A stretch of DNA of 64,000 bases, from the NCBI RefSeq assembly GCF_000424685.1, contig NZ_KE384224.1, positions 248,001 to 312,000 of the forward strand, read 5' to 3'. The position numbers and the translations under genes were made by a program. Source of the stretch: Methylococcus capsulatus str. Texas = ATCC 19069 (lineage in GTDB: Bacteria; Pseudomonadota; Gammaproteobacteria; Methylococcales; Methylococcaceae). Under the pieces are notes generated by a model. That model ran no database searches. It had not been told where the DNA came from and worked only from the letters and a program-made list of their open reading frames with translations. Below are positions 48,348 to 57,412 of this stretch, one piece after another (positions within the stretch are counted from its first letter, which is position 1; each line of letters begins with the position of its first letter).

Positions 48348-50042
48348 TCAGTTTCGCGCCTCCTGTCGCGCAAGCCGCGGCGCATGGCGCTGCACCAGGT
48401 AGATCGTGGTGAGTGGAAGAATCAGTCCGAGCAATGTGACGCTGATGTACAACTCGCCGAGCTGGCTGTAGTCGGCCGGGACTTTGATGGCGCCGGTGAC
48501 ACCGTCCGTTATTTGGCGGGTCACGGTGAATACCTGGTTCAGATATTTCGTGCCGAGCTGCGAGAGTGACAGCGCCAGGTTGGTGAAGGCAGCCATGACG
48601 GCAAAGTAGGTGGCCTTGAGCGCCGGGGGGGCCGAGCGGGCGATCCAGGTCAGCATCGGGATCATGGCGATCTGGCCGAGAGGCGATTCGAGTGCGGTGT
48701 CGATCAGGGCGATGGCACGGGCGTCGATCAGGCCGTGGGTGAGCGCCGAGGTCCAGTGATGAAAGCCGTAGAACATGGCGATGTTTGGCAGGTAGAGCAA
48801 GGCGCCGGCGACGGTGAGCGCGCCGAACACATAGATCACCGAGCGTTCGGCCATGAAGCGGCGGAAGACGAACATGCCGAGCAGCGCCAGCGCGCTAGCC
48901 AGTAGAGACAGCTTGGAAAGGAACTGTTGGTCGAAGCCGAGTTCGTCGATCATCCACCAGGTGGAGCCGGCGCCGCTGGTGGGAACGGCGCGGAACACGA
49001 AGATAACGGCGGCCGTGCCGAAGAGTTCGAGGCGGGCGTCGGGGGCGATGTCGCGGGTGAGCTGCCGCATCAGGAACAGCACTATGCCCATGGAGCCGGC
49101 GAAGACGATTTCGGCGCTGAATTTGAAATCGGCCAGTCCCATGACGACGGAGAACGCCAGGAAGGCGAGACTGCCGCCGAGTATCCACCAGTTCACCTCC
49201 GGCGTTTCGACATGCGCGCTCTGCATTTTTTCGATCGCGTCCAGTTCGAATCCCTGGGCGGCGAGGCGCCGGGCGTCACGATTGCGGACCATCGCGGACA
49301 GCCAGACACCGGCGACGGAAACGGCGGGGATGACGAGGGCCAGCCGATAGATTTCGAGGTAGATTCCTTTTTTCTGGTCGATGTCCATGTTTTCCACACC
49401 GCTGAACATGAACACGTTGACCGCGGCGACCAGCAGTGTGCCGCCGATGATGGCGACACGTCCCAAGGTCTGCATGGTGGTGTGGGCCAGTTTGAGTTGT
49501 TCGTCGGGAATGGCGTTGCCTTCCTCATCCACGCGGGGTACGGCTTCCACGGTCATGGCGTCGGCCACCGTGTCCTGGATGACATAGCCCATCGGCGCCA
49601 GCAGAACGGAGAGCACATACCAGCTTTCGGGCGACATGATTTCCCGCATCGCCGCCGGTTTGGCGAGCAAGCCGATCATGATGAGGAGACTCAGGGCGAC
49701 GAGTCCCGCGCCGAAATAGATCAGCCGTCCCTTGTGGCGCCAGAGTAGATCGACCAGGTGCCCCATGGGCATCTTCATCGCCCAGGGCAGCATGGCCCAG
49801 AAGCCCAGCGAGGCGAGGAATTCGGCCGAAAGCCCCAGATATTCCTTGACGAAGAAAGTGCCGACGATGCCGGTCAGTCCCGAAATGCCGGCGGCCAGGT
49901 AGACCATGAGCGGGGGCAGGTAACTGAGGCGTATCTGGCGGCCGAGTTCGAGGATATTGGCATCCAGCCATTGCCGGATCGGACCGGCGTGTATGGAGAT
50001 CGATTCGCGGTCGCGGGGGGACTGATCTTCGGGGAACTGCAT
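48348..50042 (-). CDS. MFS transporter, BT1 (folate/biopterin transporter) type
   Basis: 564 residues from ATG 50042, about twelve membrane helices. Blocks like the WAMLPWAMKMPMGHLVDLL start and GYVIQDTVADAMTVEAVPR are typical of the BT1/FBT group, which in bacteria has unassigned substrates. It lies 19 bases downstream of the cytochrome c gene on the same strand, so it may be co-transcribed with the sulfite dehydrogenase genes, although no functional link is known. Confidence 0.78.
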   Translation of the reverse strand: MQFPEDQSPRDRESISIHAGPIRQWLDANILELGRQIRLSYLPPLMVYLAAGISGLTGIVGTFFVKEYLGLSAEFLASLGFWAMLPWAMKMPMGHLVDLLWRHKGRLIYFGAGLVALSLLIMIGLLAKPAAMREIMSPESWYVLSVLLAPMGYVIQDTVADAMTVEAVPRVDEEGNAIPDEQLKLAHTTMQTLGRVAIIGGTLLVAAVNVFMFSGVENMDIDQKKGIYLEIYRLALVIPAVSVAGVWLSAMVRNRDARRLAAQGFELDAIEKMQSAHVETPEVNWWILGGSLAFLAFSVVMGLADFKFSAEIVFAGSMGIVLFLMRQLTRDIAPDARLELFGTAAVIFVFRAVPTSGAGSTWWMIDELGFDQQFLSKLSLLASALALLGMFVFRRFMAERSVIYVFGALTVAGALLYLPNIAMFYGFHHWTSALTHGLIDARAIALIDTALESPLGQIAMIPMLTWIARSAPPALKATYFAVMAAFTNLALSLSQLGTKYLNQVFTVTRQITDGVTGAIKVPADYSQLGELYISVTLLGLILPLTTIYLVQRHAPRLARQEARN

Positions 50043-50061
50043 GGTCGTTTCGATCGGAGTG

Positions 50062-50598
50062 TCAGCGGGGTTGCCGTTCGGGATAGGCCCAAACGAAGCC
50101 GGCGGCGTTCGGCATGCGTATTTTCGGTAACGTCGAGGCGTTGATCGGATCATGTTCGCCGATGATACCGTTGGCGTGGAGCAGGTAGGCGGTGAGGGCA
50201 TAAGTCTCGTCGTCGCTCAGTGACCGCGGTGCGTCCAGCGGCATGGAACGGCGTATGAAGTCGAACACGGTGCTGGCATAGGGCCAGTAAGTGCCGATGG
50301 TCTTGTCGGGCTCGGCGCTGGTCAGGGGATTCCGGCCTCCGGCCAGCTCCTCGGCGCTGCCGCCTCTGCCGTTCGGGCCGTGGCAGGCGGCGCATCTGGC
50401 TTCGTAAACGGCCTTGCCTTCGACCGCCGTGCCCTGGCCTGGCGGAAGGCCGGTGCCGTCGGGGAAGACGGTGATGTCCAAGGCGGAGATCGCGGCCGGC
50501 TCCAGGGGTTGGCCCAGGCGCGGGCCCTCGGGGGCGCTCAGTGCAGGAGTGCCGGCCAGCGCGATGAACAGAGCGAGGCTACCCTCACGCATAGACAT
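50062..50598 (-). CDS. SoxD-like mono-heme cytochrome c subunit
   Basis: 178 residues with a Sec signal peptide (MSMREGSLALFIALAGTPAL, cleaved after SA), one heme c motif CAACH (ARCAACHGPNGRGG), and a C-terminal Met-containing loop. It resembles the N-terminal half of SoxD or SorB and has one heme where SoxD has two. ATG 50598 (or 50592) overlaps the end of the molybdoenzyme gene, so the two are translated together and probably form one complex in the periplasm. Confidence 0.83.
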   Translation of the reverse strand: MSMREGSLALFIALAGTPALSAPEGPRLGQPLEPAAISALDITVFPDGTGLPPGQGTAVEGKAVYEARCAACHGPNGRGGSAEELAGGRNPLTSAEPDKTIGTYWPYASTVFDFIRRSMPLDAPRSLSDDETYALTAYLLHANGIIGEHDPINASTLPKIRMPNAAGFVWAYPERQPR

Positions 50599-51844
50599 GG
50601 CTGACGCTCCCATCGGCGGCGACGGCCCAGGATACGATCGCATTGTAGTGGAAGTAGCCGTGGCGCCCGCGCTCGGCGATCAGGGTCTGGCGTTCGGGCT
50701 GGACATAGCCGGTTTCGTCGGTGGCCCGGCTCTTGAGTACGGCAGGCGAGCCGTCCCAGCGCCAGGGCAGGCGGAAGCGGGTGAAGCACTTGGGCAGCAC
50801 GGGCGGGTCGAGCGCCGCGTCCTGCCAGGTCTTGCCGCCATCGGCCGAAACTTCCACCCGTCGGATCGCGCCCCGGCCGCTCCAGGCCAGCCCGGAGATC
50901 GGGTGCAAGCCGGGGCCGGGCAAGGACTGGCCGGCGGAGGGACGAGTGATGAGCGACTTGGCCTCCATGACGAAACTGAACTGCCGGGCCTGGCCGGAGG
51001 GCAGCAGCTCGGTGTATTTCGCGGTTTCGTTACGGGCCATCGCGGGCTGCTCCGCAAGCTGCAGGCGGTGCAACCATTTGACGTTGGTGACGCCTTCCCA
51101 GCCGGGCAGGATGAGCCGCAGTGGATAACCGTTCTCCGGCCGCAGGCGCTCGCCGTTCTGGTACAGGGCGAGCAGGGCATCGTCCAGCGCCTTTTCCAGG
51201 GGAATGCTGACGTTCATCGCCGCGGCATCGGCGCCTTCCGCGATCAGCCATTTGGCGTTCGGTTGCAGGCCACATTCCTCCAACACGGTAGCCAGCGGTA
51301 CGCCAGTCCATTCGCTGCAGGAAGCAAGGCCGTGGACGTTACCGGCCGGGGCTTGCATCGGCTCCAGGTGCCAGCCGGCATTGCCGTTGCCACCGCATTC
51401 GACGAAACACTGGCGCGAGGTCTGCGGGTAGCGCAGGAGGTCGTCGATGCCGAAACTCGAGGACTTGACAACCAGTCCGTGCACGACCAGGCGATGGACG
51501 GCGGGATCGATTTGCGGCACGCCGTTGTGGTGGCGCTCGAAGTGCAAGCCGCTGGGGGTGATGATGCCTTCCAGACGTTCCAGCGGTGTCCAGGAAATGC
51601 CGTTCCCCGGCGCATCGGGATTGGCCGCGACCCAGCGGATGACGGCGCGTTCGTGCGGCGAGGGCTGGCCGTAATTGGAAAGCGGGGCGCCGGGCCGCGT
51701 CATCCAAGGCGGCGGCGCCGCCCGGACGCCACCGGTCAGGGCGGCGCCGGTGACGGCCAGCCCCGCTTTCAGGAAGCGCCGGCGGTCCGGCCCCGAACTG
51801 GGGATTGCGGAAGGAAGGGTTTCCGGTTCGATGAAAGGCTTCAT
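50585..51844 (-). CDS. SoxC-like sulfite dehydrogenase, molybdenum-binding subunit
   Basis: 419 residues. A twin-arginine signal (PDRRRFLKAGLAVTGAALTG) precedes a sulfite-oxidase-fold domain. GISWTPLERLEGIITPSGLH and the segment ERHHNGVPQIDPAVHRLVVH match SoxC; QCFVECGGNG holds the Cys that binds molybdenum. The C-terminal domain (ISGLAWSGRGAIRRVEVSAD) is the Mo-cofactor dimerisation fold. It would oxidise sulfite or a sulfur-carrier intermediate to sulfate, passing electrons to the cytochrome encoded next. No soxXAYZB genes are in the window. Confidence 0.85.
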   Translation of the reverse strand: MKPFIEPETLPSAIPSSGPDRRRFLKAGLAVTGAALTGGVRAAPPPWMTRPGAPLSNYGQPSPHERAVIRWVAANPDAPGNGISWTPLERLEGIITPSGLHFERHHNGVPQIDPAVHRLVVHGLVVKSSSFGIDDLLRYPQTSRQCFVECGGNGNAGWHLEPMQAPAGNVHGLASCSEWTGVPLATVLEECGLQPNAKWLIAEGADAAAMNVSIPLEKALDDALLALYQNGERLRPENGYPLRLILPGWEGVTNVKWLHRLQLAEQPAMARNETAKYTELLPSGQARQFSFVMEAKSLITRPSAGQSLPGPGLHPISGLAWSGRGAIRRVEVSADGGKTWQDAALDPPVLPKCFTRFRLPWRWDGSPAVLKSRATDETGYVQPERQTLIAERGRHGYFHYNAIVSWAVAADGSVSHVYA

Positions 51845-51979
51845 GTCGGGCTTTCGTTTCGTAGGGCCAGGGTGCGCGCGGTACTCCGCATCTCGTCGTC
51901 TACAGTCTTACAAAATTCCAGCTGCGGCGCCACGGCGTCGGATATCCCACTCGTGCCGGGGTTTTTATTGCCCGCCGGC

Positions 51980-51991
51980 TAAGTTAACTTA
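51980..51991. promoter_or_regulatory. 12-bp perfect palindrome in the soxC/DUF2232 divergent region
   Basis: TAAGTTAACTTA is a perfect palindrome placed 30 bases before the DUF2232 start and 136 bases upstream of the soxC-like start. Because it is an AT-rich island in GC-rich DNA it could be a regulator site, but nothing else supports that. Confidence 0.3.
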
Positions 51992-52022
51992 AGTCCATAA
52001 CAACGAAACGGAGGTCTTGAAT

Positions 52023-52925
52023 ATGCGAGAGGTCATGCGGGACTTCGCCGGGCTGATCATGCGGGGGGAGGGGCTTGCCTTCCTCGTCGCGAGCCTGTTG
52101 GGCGCATTGTCCCTGTATTTTCTCCCCGCCGCGTCGTTCTGCGCGGCCGCGATCGGCCTGGTCGGTCTGCGCCAGGGCGCGGTGAAGGGAGTGGTTCTGG
52201 CTCTGGCGGTCGCCGTGCCGGTGACGGTCTGCGGCTATCTTTTCCCGCCGCGGCCGGGTCTGGAACTGCCCTTGCTCGTCCTGATCGGTCCTCTGGTGCT
52301 GGGTGCGGCAGCCCTGCTGCGTCGTGACGGACGGCAAGGTCCTCCGCTGCTGTTCATCGGCGCGGTGTGCATGGCCGGAGCCATCGCCATAGAGCTGATC
52401 TCCGGCGATTCCGCGGCGTTCTGGAAAGGCTGGCTGCAGCATGCCGTGAAGGGGGTCAAGGGTGCGACCGTCCAGGGCTTCGAGGAGAATGGCACACTGG
52501 TGCTGATGAATGGTCTCATCCCGCTCCTGGTCGGCGCCAGCGCGTTTCTGACGCTGCTCCTGGCCCGCTGGTGGCAATCGCTGCTCTATAACCCGGACCA
52601 GTTCGGACCGGAATTCCAGCGCCTCCGCCTGCCCCGCACCGCCCTGGCGGCGGTGGTGGCATTGCTGCTGCTCGTGCATTTCCTACGTCCTGCGCTCGAA
52701 ATGCACATCCTGCTGGTGGGCATCATGATATATGCGTTCCAGGGGCTGGCGGTGGTCCACGGTGTGGTGACCCAGCGCGGCATCGGCTGGACGGGCTGGC
52801 TGCCGCCGTATCTCGCCCTGGTTTTCGTGCCCCAGTTCGGCGCCGTCGGGCTGGCGGTACTGGGCGCCGCCGATGCGCTGGCGAATTTCCGCCGCTTGCC
52901 CGCAGCGGAGAGCGGGGCGGCGTGA
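52023..52925 (+). CDS. DUF2232 polytopic membrane protein
   Basis: 300 residues from ATG 52023, which follows GGAGG by eight bases. About eight membrane helices; 'ARWWQSLLYNPDQFGPEFQR' followed by 'LRLPRTALAAVVALLLLVHF' and the pattern of the last four helices match DUF2232 (YybS-like) proteins, which can be ECF-type or polymer-associated but have no proven role. Its stop overlaps the rhomboid GTG start. Confidence 0.75.
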   Translation: MREVMRDFAGLIMRGEGLAFLVASLLGALSLYFLPAASFCAAAIGLVGLRQGAVKGVVLALAVAVPVTVCGYLFPPRPGLELPLLVLIGPLVLGAAALLRRDGRQGPPLLFIGAVCMAGAIAIELISGDSAAFWKGWLQHAVKGVKGATVQGFEENGTLVLMNGLIPLLVGASAFLTLLLARWWQSLLYNPDQFGPEFQRLRLPRTALAAVVALLLLVHFLRPALEMHILLVGIMIYAFQGLAVVHGVVTQRGIGWTGWLPPYLALVFVPQFGAVGLAVLGAADALANFRRLPAAESGAA

Positions 52926-53635
52926 TTCCCTACCGCGATACCATCCCCTGCCGCTATACGCCCTGGGTGACGTGGAGCCTGATGGTGTGCAATCTCGCGG
53001 TTCATGGTTACACGCAAACGCTGCCGCCCAGGGCGTTGCAGGCGCTGCTCACCCTGCACGGACTGGTGCCGGCGCGCTATGGATTCCCGGACTGGGCGGT
53101 GACGGCGGGCTTCCCGCCCGACGAATACAGCCCTTTCATCACGAGCATGTTCCTGCATGGGAGCTGGTTCCATCTGGTCGGCAACATGTGGCTGCTCTGG
53201 ATCTTCGGCGATAACATCGAGGACCGCATGGGCGGGGTGCGGTTCCTGTTCTTCTATCTGTTGTGCGGCGTGGTGGCAGCGGGGCTCCAGGTCTATTTCA
53301 ACCCACAGTCGACGGTCCCTGCCGTGGGGGCGTCCGGCGCCATCGCCGGCGTCATGGGGGCCTATTTCTTTCTGTATCCGTACGCCAGGCTGGTGGTCTG
53401 GGTATTCTTCCTGCCGCTGTTCGTCACCGTGCCGGCGATCGCTTTTCTCGGTGCCTGGGTCATCTTCCAGCTTTACAAGGCGACCACTGGTTTCGCCAGC
53501 CATGCGCCGTATTCGGACGTGGCGTGGTGGGGACACCTGGGCGGATTCATCATCGGGGTGCTCACGCACCGCCTGTTCCTGCTGCCGGAACGCGAACCGC
53601 CGGAAGAGACCGGCTTGCGCCGGGGGCGCGCGTGA
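52922..53635 (+). CDS. Rhomboid-family intramembrane serine protease
   Basis: 237 residues from GTG 52922, six membrane helices. SMFLHGSWFHLVGNMWLLWI, the GASGAIAGVMGAYF catalytic Ser segment, and the catalytic His in WWGHLGGFIIGV are all in place. Rhomboids cut membrane helices. It overlaps DUF2232 by four bases and glcD by four. Confidence 0.93.
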   Translation: MIPYRDTIPCRYTPWVTWSLMVCNLAVHGYTQTLPPRALQALLTLHGLVPARYGFPDWAVTAGFPPDEYSPFITSMFLHGSWFHLVGNMWLLWIFGDNIEDRMGGVRFLFFYLLCGVVAAGLQVYFNPQSTVPAVGASGAIAGVMGAYFFLYPYARLVVWVFFLPLFVTVPAIAFLGAWVIFQLYKATTGFASHAPYSDVAWWGHLGGFIIGVLTHRLFLLPEREPPEETGLRRGRA

Positions 53636-55107
53636 GTCTTCCGGAACGAAGCGTGGAACGGGCGGCCTTTCTCCGCGAGTTGAAGCGTGTCCTCCCGGAG
53701 GAGGCCCTGTTGAGCGACCCGGAGGATCTGAGGCCCTTCGAATGCGATGCGCTTGCTGCCTACACCGTCCTGCCTTGGATCGCCGTGCTGCCGGAAACCG
53801 TGGAACAGGTCCGGGCGGTGCTGCGTCTGTGCCATTCGCAGAACGTGCCGGTCGTGGCCCGGGGGGCCGGAACCGGTCTTTCCGGCGGTGCCTTGCCCGT
53901 GGCTGACGGCGTGCTGCTGAGCCTGGCCAAGTTCGACCGTATCCTGGAAATCGATCCCGCCAACCGCATGGCCCGGGTGCAGCCGGGCGTCCGCAACCTC
54001 GCCATCTCCGAGGCGGCGGCGCCTTTCGGCCTGTATTACGCTCCGGACCCCTCCTCTCAGGTGGCCTGCACCATCGGCGGCAACGTGGCGGAGAATTCCG
54101 GCGGGGTGCATTGCCTGAAGTACGGCTTGACCGTGCACAATGTGCTGCAAGTCAGTCTGCTGACCGTCGAAGGCGAACCGCTGACACTGGGTTCGTTGGG
54201 GTTGGACGGTCCCGGCTACGATCTGCTCGCCCTGATCAACGGCTCGGAGGGCTTGCTCGGCGTGATCGTCGAGGTCGTCGTCAAGCTGCTGCCGGTGCCG
54301 GAAACGGCCCGGACATTGCTCGCGGCGTTCAGCAGCATCGAGGCGGCTGGCGATGCCGTGGCCGCCGTGATCGGGGCGGGGCTGGTGCCGGCCGGGCTGG
54401 AGATGATGGACAACCTCACACTTCGAGCGACGGAGAACTTCGTCCACGCCGGCTACCCGATCGACGCGGCGGCCGTCGTGCTGTGCGAAATGGACGGCAT
54501 GGCCGAGCAGGTCGAGGCCGAGATCGCCCGGGCACGCCGGGTGCTGGAGTCGCACGGCGCGACCGAAGTACGCGAAGCCCGTGACGAAGCCGAGCGCCGG
54601 AAGTTCTGGGCCGGGCGCAAGGCGGCTTTCCCGGCGGTCGGACGGATCGCTCCGGATTATTACTGCATCGACGGGACGATTCCCAGGAAGCGGCTGGCGG
54701 CAGTGCTGGGGCGGATAGGCGAGCTTTCGGAGCAATTCGGCTTGGCCGTGGGCAACGTCTTCCATGCCGGCGACGGGAACCTGCATCCCCTGATCCTCTA
54801 CGATGCCTCCCATCCCGGCGAACTGGAGCGCGCCGAGGCGCTGGGGGAGGAAATCCTCACCCTCTGCGTCGAGGTTGGCGGAACCGTGACCGGCGAGCAC
54901 GGGGTCGGCATCGAGAAGCTCGGTCCGATGTGTGTCCAGTTCGGCGCGCCGGAGCTGCGGCAGTTTCACGCGTTGAAGGCGGCCTTCGACGCCGGCGGGC
55001 TGCTCAATCCCGGCAAGGCCGTGCCGACGCTGATGCGCTGCGCCGAACTCGGCCGGATGCACGTGCACGGCGGCCGCCTCCCCCACCCCGAACTGGAGCG
55101 GTTCTGA
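53632..55107 (+). CDS. glcD: Glycolate oxidase subunit GlcD (FAD-linked)
   Basis: 491 residues from GTG 53632, which overlaps the rhomboid stop by four bases. The FAD-binding type 4 segment is VVARGAGTGLSGGALPVADG, then SSQVACTIGGNVAENSGGVH; the C-terminal HAGDGNLHPLILYD and GTVTGEHGVGIEKLG blocks are typical of GlcD/LldD-like FAD oxidases. It oxidises glycolate to glyoxylate as part of GlcDEF. In a methanotroph this could recover 2-phosphoglycolate-derived carbon, which is inference. Confidence 0.95.
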   Translation: MSLPERSVERAAFLRELKRVLPEEALLSDPEDLRPFECDALAAYTVLPWIAVLPETVEQVRAVLRLCHSQNVPVVARGAGTGLSGGALPVADGVLLSLAKFDRILEIDPANRMARVQPGVRNLAISEAAAPFGLYYAPDPSSQVACTIGGNVAENSGGVHCLKYGLTVHNVLQVSLLTVEGEPLTLGSLGLDGPGYDLLALINGSEGLLGVIVEVVVKLLPVPETARTLLAAFSSIEAAGDAVAAVIGAGLVPAGLEMMDNLTLRATENFVHAGYPIDAAAVVLCEMDGMAEQVEAEIARARRVLESHGATEVREARDEAERRKFWAGRKAAFPAVGRIAPDYYCIDGTIPRKRLAAVLGRIGELSEQFGLAVGNVFHAGDGNLHPLILYDASHPGELERAEALGEEILTLCVEVGGTVTGEHGVGIEKLGPMCVQFGAPELRQFHALKAAFDAGGLLNPGKAVPTLMRCAELGRMHVHGGRLPHPELERF

Positions 55108-55115
55108 CGGCCACC

Positions 55116-56177
55116 ATGCATAGCCAGGACGACTCGGAAAGTCTGGCGGGGCGGGTGGCAGAAGCCTGTGCCCAGGGCGGGCCACTGCGGATTCTAGGCA
55201 GCGGCAGCAAGGAGTTCTATGCCGGGCCCTGCGCGGGCCGGCTGCTGTCGACCCGGACCCACACCGGAATCGTCCATTACGAGCCTACTGAACTGGTACT
55301 CACGGCCCGCAGCGGCACGGCGCTCGCCGCGATCGAGGCGGTGCTGGCGGAATCCGGCCAGATGCTGGGCTTCGAGCCGCCGCATTTCGGTTCCGGCGCG
55401 ACCTGGGGAGGGACCGTGGCCTGCGGATTGTCCGGACCGCGCCGTCCCTGGTCCGGCAGCGTGCGCGACGCGGTACTGGGTTGCCGGATCGTCAACGGGC
55501 GAGGGGAGGTGTTGTCGTTCGGCGGCCAGGTCATGAAGAACGTCGCCGGTTTCGACGTTTCCCGCCTGATGGCCGGCGCGCTCGGGACGCTGGGACTGCT
55601 GCTGGAAATCTCGGTGAAGGTGCTGCCCCGGCCGGAGTGCGAAATCACGCTGTGTTTCGAATGCCCGTTCGCGGAAGGCCGTGAACGGATGATCCGCTGG
55701 GGCGGCAGCGGCCTGCCGGTCACCGGCCTGGCCTGGGACGGGCGGCTGCACCTGCGCCTGGCGGGGCCGGAGCAGGCGGTTTCCACTGCTGTCCGCCGTA
55801 TCGGCGGGGATCGGGCGGGCGAGGGGGATGCGGTATGGAACGGCCTGCGCGAGCAGACACACGGCTTCTTCGCCGGCGAGGGCGACCTCTGGCGGCTATC
55901 GCTGCCGCCGGCCGCGGACACCGGCGACCTGTCCGGCAGCTGGCTCATCGACTGGGGCGGCGCCCAGCGCTGGCTGCGCACAGACGCGGGTCCGGCCGAG
56001 GTACTCGCCGCCGCTCAGGCCGCCGGCGGGCATGCCCGCTTGTTTCGGAGCGCCAATCCTCCGGCGATGCGCAGCGCCCCTCTGGCCCCGGCGCTGGCCG
56101 CCCTGCACCGGCGGGTGAAGGCGGCCTTCGATCCGGCAGGGATTCTCAACCGTGGACTGTTGCCAGAGGTCTTTTGA
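55116..56177 (+). CDS. glcE: Glycolate oxidase subunit GlcE
   Basis: 353 residues from ATG 55116. GPLRILGSGSKEFYAG, FEPPHFGSGATWGGTVACGL, and FGGQVMKNVAGFDVSRLMAG are GlcE blocks, a FAD-binding type 4 domain shorter than GlcD. Followed immediately by glcF, whose start is the next base after its stop. Confidence 0.93.
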   Translation: MHSQDDSESLAGRVAEACAQGGPLRILGSGSKEFYAGPCAGRLLSTRTHTGIVHYEPTELVLTARSGTALAAIEAVLAESGQMLGFEPPHFGSGATWGGTVACGLSGPRRPWSGSVRDAVLGCRIVNGRGEVLSFGGQVMKNVAGFDVSRLMAGALGTLGLLLEISVKVLPRPECEITLCFECPFAEGRERMIRWGGSGLPVTGLAWDGRLHLRLAGPEQAVSTAVRRIGGDRAGEGDAVWNGLREQTHGFFAGEGDLWRLSLPPAADTGDLSGSWLIDWGGAQRWLRTDAGPAEVLAAAQAAGGHARLFRSANPPAMRSAPLAPALAALHRRVKAAFDPAGILNRGLLPEVF

Positions 56178-57386
56178 ATGCTCACCCGCATCGATCCGCA
56201 GTTCGGCGGCACGCCTGAAGGGGAGGAGGCCGAGGCGATCCTCGCTGCCTGTGTCCATTGCGGTTTCTGCACGGCAGCCTGTCCGACCTACCGGTTACTC
56301 GGCGACGAACGCGACGGCCCGCGCGGCCGGATTTACCTGATCAAAGCGATGCTGGAAGGCGAACCGGTGACCGAGCGCACCAGAAGCCACCTGGACCGCT
56401 GCCTGGGCTGCCGTGCCTGCGAAAGCGCCTGTCCGTCCGGCGTGCGCTATGGCCGGCTCGCCGACATCGCCCGCGGCATCGTCGAGGAGCGGGCGCCGAG
56501 GCCGGCCATCGAGAGGCTCGAGCGCAAGTCGTTGCGGATGATCCTGCCGTACCCGGCCAGGTTCGCCCCTTGGGTCGGCCTGGCCCGCCGGTCGATGCCG
56601 TTGCTGCCAGCCGTCTTGCGGAACAAGCTGCCGCCTGCTTCGGGCACGCCGTCTTGGCCACCGGTCCGCCATCGGCGCACCATGCTGGCCCTGGGCGGCT
56701 GCGTCCAGCCCGTCCTGGCGCCGTCCATCGACGCGGCCGCGGCGCGGGTGCTGGACCGCTTGGGGATATCGCTGATCCGGGTCCCGGCAAGCGGCTGCTG
56801 CGGTGCCTTGAGCTACCACCTCGGCGCCCATGAGGAAGGGCTGGACTTCATGCGCCGCAACATCGACGCCTGGTGGCCCGCCATCGAGGCAGGCGCCGAG
56901 GCCGTCGTCATCACTGCCAGCGGTTGCGGCCTGATGGTGAAGGAATACGGCGAACTGCTGAGCCGCGATCCGGCCTACGCGGAAAAAGCGGCGCGGGTGT
57001 CCGCGCTGGCGCGTGATCTGGGCGAGGTCGTCGCCGCCGAGGACTGGACTCCCCTGGCGCCGCTCGCCCCCCGGCGGATTGCCTTTCACTCGCCTTGCAC
57101 CCTTCAGCATGGTCAGCGCCTCGACGGTGTGGTCGAGTCGCTGTTGCAGAGACTGGGATTCAAACTGACGCCGGTCGCGGATGCCGCCCTCTGCTGCGGC
57201 TCCGCCGGCACTTATTCCCTGTTGCAGCCGGAGCTGTCGTCGCGGTTGCGGGACGACAAGCTGAGAAACCTGGAAGCCGGCGGACCCGAAGTGATCGCGA
57301 CGGCCAACATCGGCTGCCTGTTGCAGCTCGCGTCCGGTGCCCGGCGGCCGGTGCGGCATTGGGTGGAATTGCTGGACCGGTGTTGA
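56178..57386 (+). CDS. glcF: Glycolate oxidase iron-sulfur subunit GlcF
   Basis: 402 residues. Two 4Fe-4S motifs, CVHCGFCTAACPTYRLLGDE and CLGCRACESACPSGVRYG, then two CCG-type domains (PASGCCGALSYHLGAHEEG and ADAALCCGSAGTYSLLQPEL). It carries electrons from GlcDE to the respiratory chain. Last gene of the glc set; the convergent deaminase gene lies 26 bases away. Confidence 0.95.
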   Translation: MLTRIDPQFGGTPEGEEAEAILAACVHCGFCTAACPTYRLLGDERDGPRGRIYLIKAMLEGEPVTERTRSHLDRCLGCRACESACPSGVRYGRLADIARGIVEERAPRPAIERLERKSLRMILPYPARFAPWVGLARRSMPLLPAVLRNKLPPASGTPSWPPVRHRRTMLALGGCVQPVLAPSIDAAAARVLDRLGISLIRVPASGCCGALSYHLGAHEEGLDFMRRNIDAWWPAIEAGAEAVVITASGCGLMVKEYGELLSRDPAYAEKAARVSALARDLGEVVAAEDWTPLAPLAPRRIAFHSPCTLQHGQRLDGVVESLLQRLGFKLTPVADAALCCGSAGTYSLLQPELSSRLRDDKLRNLEAGGPEVIATANIGCLLQLASGARRPVRHWVELLDRC

Positions 57387-57412
57387 CCGGCTCCATGGTG
57401 TCCGGCGGGCTG

